From NCBI RefSeq assembly GCF_000210295.1, contig NC_026744.1:1922001-1986000 (forward strand): a DNA stretch of 64,000 nt. The letters run 5' to 3'. This document shows, piece by piece, positions 60,179 to 64,000 of this stretch (position 1 is the first letter of the stretch; every line of letters begins with the position of its first letter). The DNA is from Trypanosoma brucei gambiense DAL972. Lineage: Eukaryota; Euglenozoa; Kinetoplastea; Trypanosomatida; Trypanosomatidae. The notes below the pieces were generated by a model. That model was not told where the DNA came from and did no database searches. It saw only the letters and a list, made by a program, of their open reading frames with translations. The position numbers and the translations under genes are program-made.

Positions 60179-61750
60179 TTACAAGACAGCACTTGATATT
60201 GTCGAACCCTCTTCCTGATCTTCCTCCAACAGCAGTCGCAGTTCCTTTTGTGTCTCGAGCAACATCATAGACGAAGGTTGTATCTGCGACGAAATCTCGT
60301 GGATATCCGATTCACTATTGTCCCTACTTGCACACTTGTGCTTTGGCAGTAGGCGCACCATTACAGGGCGTCCACATTTTTCACAGTTGACGAAGCGGTG
60401 GTCGCACTCTGCCTCGTGGTCGCTCAGTGAGGAAGGGGGAAAGCGCTGATTGCAGTGTCGACATGAACACTCCTTGCCATTTGTCGCAGCGCTCGACCCC
60501 AGTGGCGCGACGGACGAGGACGAGGAGCACTGTTGTTGCCGCAGTTGCTGCTGCTTTATCATAAACTCTTTGTTTAACCGCTCGGTCACTGTTACCATCT
60601 GGGAGTCCAACATCTGCTGCGCTTCCTCCTTCCACTTGGCGAGAAACGTCTTGACCTCCTGAAGTTCCTGCTCCTTCTCCTTCGAAACAGAGTCACACAG
60701 ATTGTTCATCCACTGTCCTACGCCTTGGACAATCGCCTTGGTTTCGTCCACATTAGACTTCATTGCATTGCTAAGAAATGAATGCACAGCTTCACAAGAC
60801 ATGGTTATTTGCCTCTGGGCAGCTTCTACCTCCGCCCGAAGCTTCTCTATGGCACCAACTGCTAGAACAACCTCTGGTTGAGCAGGCTCCTCACTCTTTC
60901 GGGGAGTGTGACGAAGGGACGGGGTTTTGGACAATCGTACCCTCCTTTCTTCACCTTGTAGACACAGCAATGACTCCCGCTCCGCACAACAGGAAGTGGT
61001 ATTACTAACGCTCAATCCACTGCAACTTTGACTATGTCGGCGCAGTTGATCGTTTGGTGCGTCCAAGAGGACTTCTGTTCGGGTTTGTTTCAACATTTTC
61101 CCAAAATTGTGGCCTCTCTGCAAGCCGTTTCTATCGGCTCCTTCCCGTTGCCTTTGGTGTGCCGGCGGTGAGGAGAAACCGTTATCGGCTCGTCTTCCTG
61201 CTTTCAGCCCTCCCTCTTTATGCTGCGCTGCCGCAAGAAGAGAAACATTTTCCTGAAAGAGCGTGCGCTCGTCCCGGAGCTCCTTCTCCAGACATCGCAC
61301 CTTCGACTCCGCTTGTAAGGCTCGGGACTCTAAAGTCCGACACGTTACTTTGAGAGCATCACGCTCCTCCCGCAGCCTCGACTGTTCCCTACGTGACGCC
61401 TCCAGCTTCTCTTCCAGCCTCCCCATACTATTTGAACTGATTCGCTTAGCGGCGTCGCAGGTTCGCTTCTCGAGTAGCTCACCTTTCATTACAGATTGTG
61501 ACCACAGCACAAACTGCAAAGAAAGCTGTAGGAGACTCAGCAGCTGATGCATATCTGTTTCGCTTGTATTCGCAACCACCGCGGTGCTAACATCACACTC
61601 GGCAACAAGTGAAATCAGGTTCTTCATCAACTGCAAATCTGGTGCAACAGTATGATGGGCAGCAACGTTGACGCTGCGTAGATGTGCCCATGGTATGTCG
61701 CGCGTCCCAGCTATGTAGCGAAAAGCTCGAAGCTGCTCTTTCACACTCAT
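60179..61750 (-). CDS. Coiled-coil protein with zinc-binding motif, possibly DZIP1-like
   Basis: A 523-residue protein. An N-terminal helical domain (about 1-100) with 'LLSLLQLSLQFVLWSQSVM' resembles the DZIP1-type N-terminus, where a 'LLxLxQLxIEYLLHSQ' helix precedes a coiled coil. A strong coiled coil follows (about 110-185). A Cys/His motif near 428-473 (C-x-C-x2-C...H-x3-C...C-x2-C...H-x-C) could hold zinc, like a TRAF-type or C2H2-related finger. DZIP1 proteins work at the ciliary base; a flagellum-related role is inference. The longer frame opens with GTG at 61807 and no ATG lies above it before the stop, so the ATG at 61750 is used, although the 19 extra residues look conserved in style. 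Confidence 0.7.
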   Translation of the reverse strand: MSVKEQLRAFRYIAGTRDIPWAHLRSVNVAAHHTVAPDLQLMKNLISLVAECDVSTAVVANTSETDMHQLLSLLQLSLQFVLWSQSVMKGELLEKRTCDAAKRISSNSMGRLEEKLEASRREQSRLREERDALKVTCRTLESRALQAESKVRCLEKELRDERTLFQENVSLLAAAQHKEGGLKAGRRADNGFSSPPAHQRQREGADRNGLQRGHNFGKMLKQTRTEVLLDAPNDQLRRHSQSCSGLSVSNTTSCCAERESLLCLQGEERRVRLSKTPSLRHTPRKSEEPAQPEVVLAVGAIEKLRAEVEAAQRQITMSCEAVHSFLSNAMKSNVDETKAIVQGVGQWMNNLCDSVSKEKEQELQEVKTFLAKWKEEAQQMLDSQMVTVTERLNKEFMIKQQQLRQQQCSSSSSVAPLGSSAATNGKECSCRHCNQRFPPSSLSDHEAECDHRFVNCEKCGRPVMVRLLPKHKCASRDNSESDIHEISSQIQPSSMMLLETQKELRLLLEEDQEEGSTISSAVL

Positions 61751-62618
61751 GAATGCAGTAATATCGCTAATAGGCAAGTATCTGTAGCCCCGCAAATCAG
61801 TGGACACACTCTCAAGGCGGCTATGTCAGTCTCCCGAATACCACTAAACGACTGCCACAATACTATGTCTTGATAGAGAAATAGAAGAACTACACATTTA
61901 AAGAATGCACTGCGATTTGCGCACGGAGCAGTAACCCAATAGAGCCAGATACACGGAATAATGGGGAGGCTACAAGGGGTTCACGGTGGACTGAGCAAAC
62001 CCCTTTAGCAAACATAAGTTGCTACCAGAGTGATCTATTCCACCCACTCACACACGCGGTGCAAAAAACAAAAAACGTCATCGTAATCCCGGCACCACCA
62101 AGCAAAGGGACAAAACACTCTGATCTTCGTGTAGAACTTTTTCTTTTTACCTCACACAACGAGTAAGCAAAGCGTACAACCATGGAAAGAGCGGTTCTCA
62201 CCCTAAACCAGGCCGTCACATAGCTGGTCCCCGCACACACAGATATACGTGTTTTAATATAGTGTCAAAAACACTTGAGAGGGAGAAAGGGTTGAGGACA
62301 AAAAAACTGTTGGAAGGACATCCAATAAAAGGGAACATAACCGAGTAAACGAAGCCAGCGAGAAAAACAACATGGGACGCAACTGAACGTCTAATAGAAA
62401 GAACCACCAACTCGGGTTGCAATGGGGGGGGGGGGGCTTTCGAGACGTTGGCGGCCCCTCAGCACCCATCGGGAGTCACGGTACAAAAAGCAACGCTCAA
62501 GAAGGGAAGAACAACTCTGCACCTCGTTCTCGGATTTTCCAACGTTGCAGGAGTGCACGCCGCCACTTTGAGAGCAACCATCCGCGATGTTCAGCCCATC
62601 AACCATCAGACATGGATG
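61751..62618. other. 868 bp spacer
   Basis: 3' UTR of the Sec15-like gene and 5' UTR of the DZIP1-like gene. A 13-nt G run lies at 62424-62436 (C13 on the coding strand). No gene supported. Confidence 0.6.
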
Positions 62619-64000
62619 CTATAAAGTTCGCTTTAGCGCGGCCTCCTTATTTGCGATCCACGCTAACAGATCATCCGCAATTTGCGTCGGGTTCAGGGGG
62701 AACCGGTGAGCAACGGTCATCTCACTGATTGATGCTGCAATGCGCTGCTTCCACTGGGGTATATGGGTTGCGCAAATTTGTTCAAACTCCTTTACACAAG
62801 CGCGTAACTCAGTTAGGTCACTGGAGCCCCCATCCCCAATTCCAGCGTGAATGGCTTGTTCTATGTTCATTTGAGCAGTAATAGCAGCCTGAGTTATTAC
62901 AGTACTTAACACACTGCGAGTAACAGACACTTGTAGCACCGCCAATAGTTTTGGAATAGTTCCGATGATGAAATCCATTGCGGCAATCAGCCCTCCATTT
63001 TCTTCATTTACTTCGTCACCACTAAAAACCGTCCCCACTCCTGATTCTACACTATGGGAAACCGTACCCTGGCGGACTGCGACGAGCCGCTTCCAGTGAT
63101 TTACGTCGGCTGTTGGTTTTAGCCGTTCTTCCACCTCCCTCATGAACGACGGGAGCAGCCTCCCGATACCATTCTGTACCTCCTTCGCGAAAAGGGACGA
63201 CGATGAGTCGAGGAGTTGTGGCTCCCCTAGCTTCTTTCGTCTGTGTAGTCCGCCGTAGTCACCTGGCCAAGCAAGCACAAATTGCTGTTCCACACATGAG
63301 AGAATAATGGGCATGACAGCACACGATGTTACATACACTGCAAGTTTCATCATTGCGTTACCTTCTACTGACGCCAAATGGCCTTGCATCACGCCCGCTA
63401 CGGTGCGGAACAGTACGGAGAGGTACTTCAGCAACATCTCATCCACGTTATTGAACTCGGACTGCCGCGCCACGGCTCCGTTGTTCACCTCAATTATAGA
63501 GTGGCAGCGCGCCAAGAACCGAAGCGCCGTTTCACCAATTTTTGGGACGAGCAGAGCATATGGGAGTACGACTTCCCCAGCACTGAGGTCGCAAGAAGGG
63601 ATGAAAAGTTCGATATCTTTGTAGCGGTCAAACGAGAACCGCTTGACGTATGCGTTATATTCCTCGTCCGTTCCCACAGATATTGGCTGCAACGTGTCAT
63701 TAGATACAATCTGTGATGCTTCCACACAGGCTTCCTGCAGCCATGTACTAATAATACTGTCGCTCATAACTTCCAACATACGTGAAACGATGACGGGACT
63801 TAGACGGACACTGACAACGGAGTCGACAGCGATATTGACGAAACGTCGTAGCAAACGAAACACATCTACCACGTGCTCTGTGTAGTCGGGATCATTTGCC
63901 AGCGCTGATGTAACGCAACGTGCTCGCTCAGCTATGGCATGCGAAATTTGATCCCACATGCAAAGTACCTCCGCCGTTGACTGCATGTGTGGATCCGTAA
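62619..64000 (-). CDS. SEC15: Sec15-like exocyst subunit, C-terminal part (runs off the window)
   Basis: The reading frame is still open at the window edge, so the ATG at 63986 is probably internal and the N-terminal half lies beyond. The visible 460 or so residues have the Sec15 C-terminal layout: 'FSFDRYKDIELFIPSCDL' followed by about 60 residues, then 'DEMLLKYLSVLFRTVAGVMQ', 'ASVEGNAMMKLAVYVTSCAVM' and a long helical tail. In Sec15/EXOC6 these correspond to the 'VPxCCRxVRxFI' and 'DxLRKYLDxLL...QAMQIxANIxxLE' stretches. The exocyst tethers secretory vesicles to the plasma membrane, in trypanosomes presumably at the flagellar pocket. The match is by eye to a divergent family. Confidence 0.65.
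   Translation of the reverse strand, partial: TDPHMQSTAEVLCMWDQISHAIAERARCVTSALANDPDYTEHVVDVFRLLRRFVNIAVDSVVSVRLSPVIVSRMLEVMSDSIISTWLQEACVEASQIVSNDTLQPISVGTDEEYNAYVKRFSFDRYKDIELFIPSCDLSAGEVVLPYALLVPKIGETALRFLARCHSIIEVNNGAVARQSEFNNVDEMLLKYLSVLFRTVAGVMQGHLASVEGNAMMKLAVYVTSCAVMPIILSCVEQQFVLAWPGDYGGLHRRKKLGEPQLLDSSSSLFAKEVQNGIGRLLPSFMREVEERLKPTADVNHWKRLVAVRQGTVSHSVESGVGTVFSGDEVNEENGGLIAAMDFIIGTIPKLLAVLQVSVTRSVLSTVITQAAITAQMNIEQAIHAGIGDGGSSDLTELRACVKEFEQICATHIPQWKQRIAASISEMTVAHRFPLNPTQIADDLLAWIANKEAALKRTL

Overview
The window looks like a nuclear chromosome segment from a kinetoplastid, most probably Trypanosoma brucei. From memory, and not checked, it resembles the chromosome 11 region with the 14-3-3, PIF1, PIF2 and VSP1 genes. 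The reasons are: about 25 intronless genes, all on the minus strand; AT-rich spacers full of homopolymers and microsatellites; polypyrimidine tracts on the coding strand followed by AG ahead of many ATGs, as expected for spliced-leader trans-splicing; and typical kinetoplastid gene content. I see one continuous polycistronic unit transcribed from high to low coordinates, with no strand switch, tRNA, rRNA, CRISPR or complete transposon. Starts were chosen as ATG codons. Several longer frames that open with GTG or TTG were trimmed.

From low to high coordinate (3' to 5' along the unit). 1-4.8 kb: an OPA3-like protein and a 14-3-3 protein, separated by a 3.2 kb AT-rich spacer. 7.3-14.4 kb: two diverged PIF1-family helicases, probably mitochondrial, sharing one nearly identical 156 bp patch that looks like gene conversion. 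16.1-29.6 kb: a membrane-anchored START-domain protein, a 1665-residue protein with coiled coil and a possible calponin-homology segment, a probable Sec20-like SNARE, an unknown protein and an ATG16-like WD40 protein. 30.2-34.0 kb: a cytochrome-b5-reductase-like membrane protein and a probable mitochondrial protein that resembles ATP-dependent PEP carboxykinase but lacks its P-loop. 35.9-43.9 kb: two CAMKK-type protein kinases separated by a 4.1 kb AT-rich spacer. 45.7-50.9 kb: proteasome alpha 4 (PSMA7), a RAD51 paralogue, a pterin carbinolamine dehydratase, a small coiled-coil protein and a secreted or lumenal PA-domain protein.

51.7-58.4 kb: two almost identical acidocalcisomal EF-hand pyrophosphatases (VSP1) flank a DEAD-box helicase. 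The lower copy carries a relic of the 3' end of the gene that lies upstream of the other copy, which shows how the duplication arose. 59.3-64.0 kb: an MCTS1/Tma20-like translation factor, a coiled-coil protein resembling DZIP1, and the C-terminal half of a Sec15-like exocyst subunit that runs off the window edge.

The neighbours are functionally mixed, as is usual in trypanosome polycistrons, so adjacency says little about shared pathways. Recurrent themes are mitochondrial biology (OPA3, PIF1, PIF2, PEPCK-like, b5R-like, DEAD helicase), membrane traffic and autophagy (Sec20, Sec15, ATG16, START) and signalling (14-3-3, CAMKK). All functional calls rest on motif reading alone; no database search was run.
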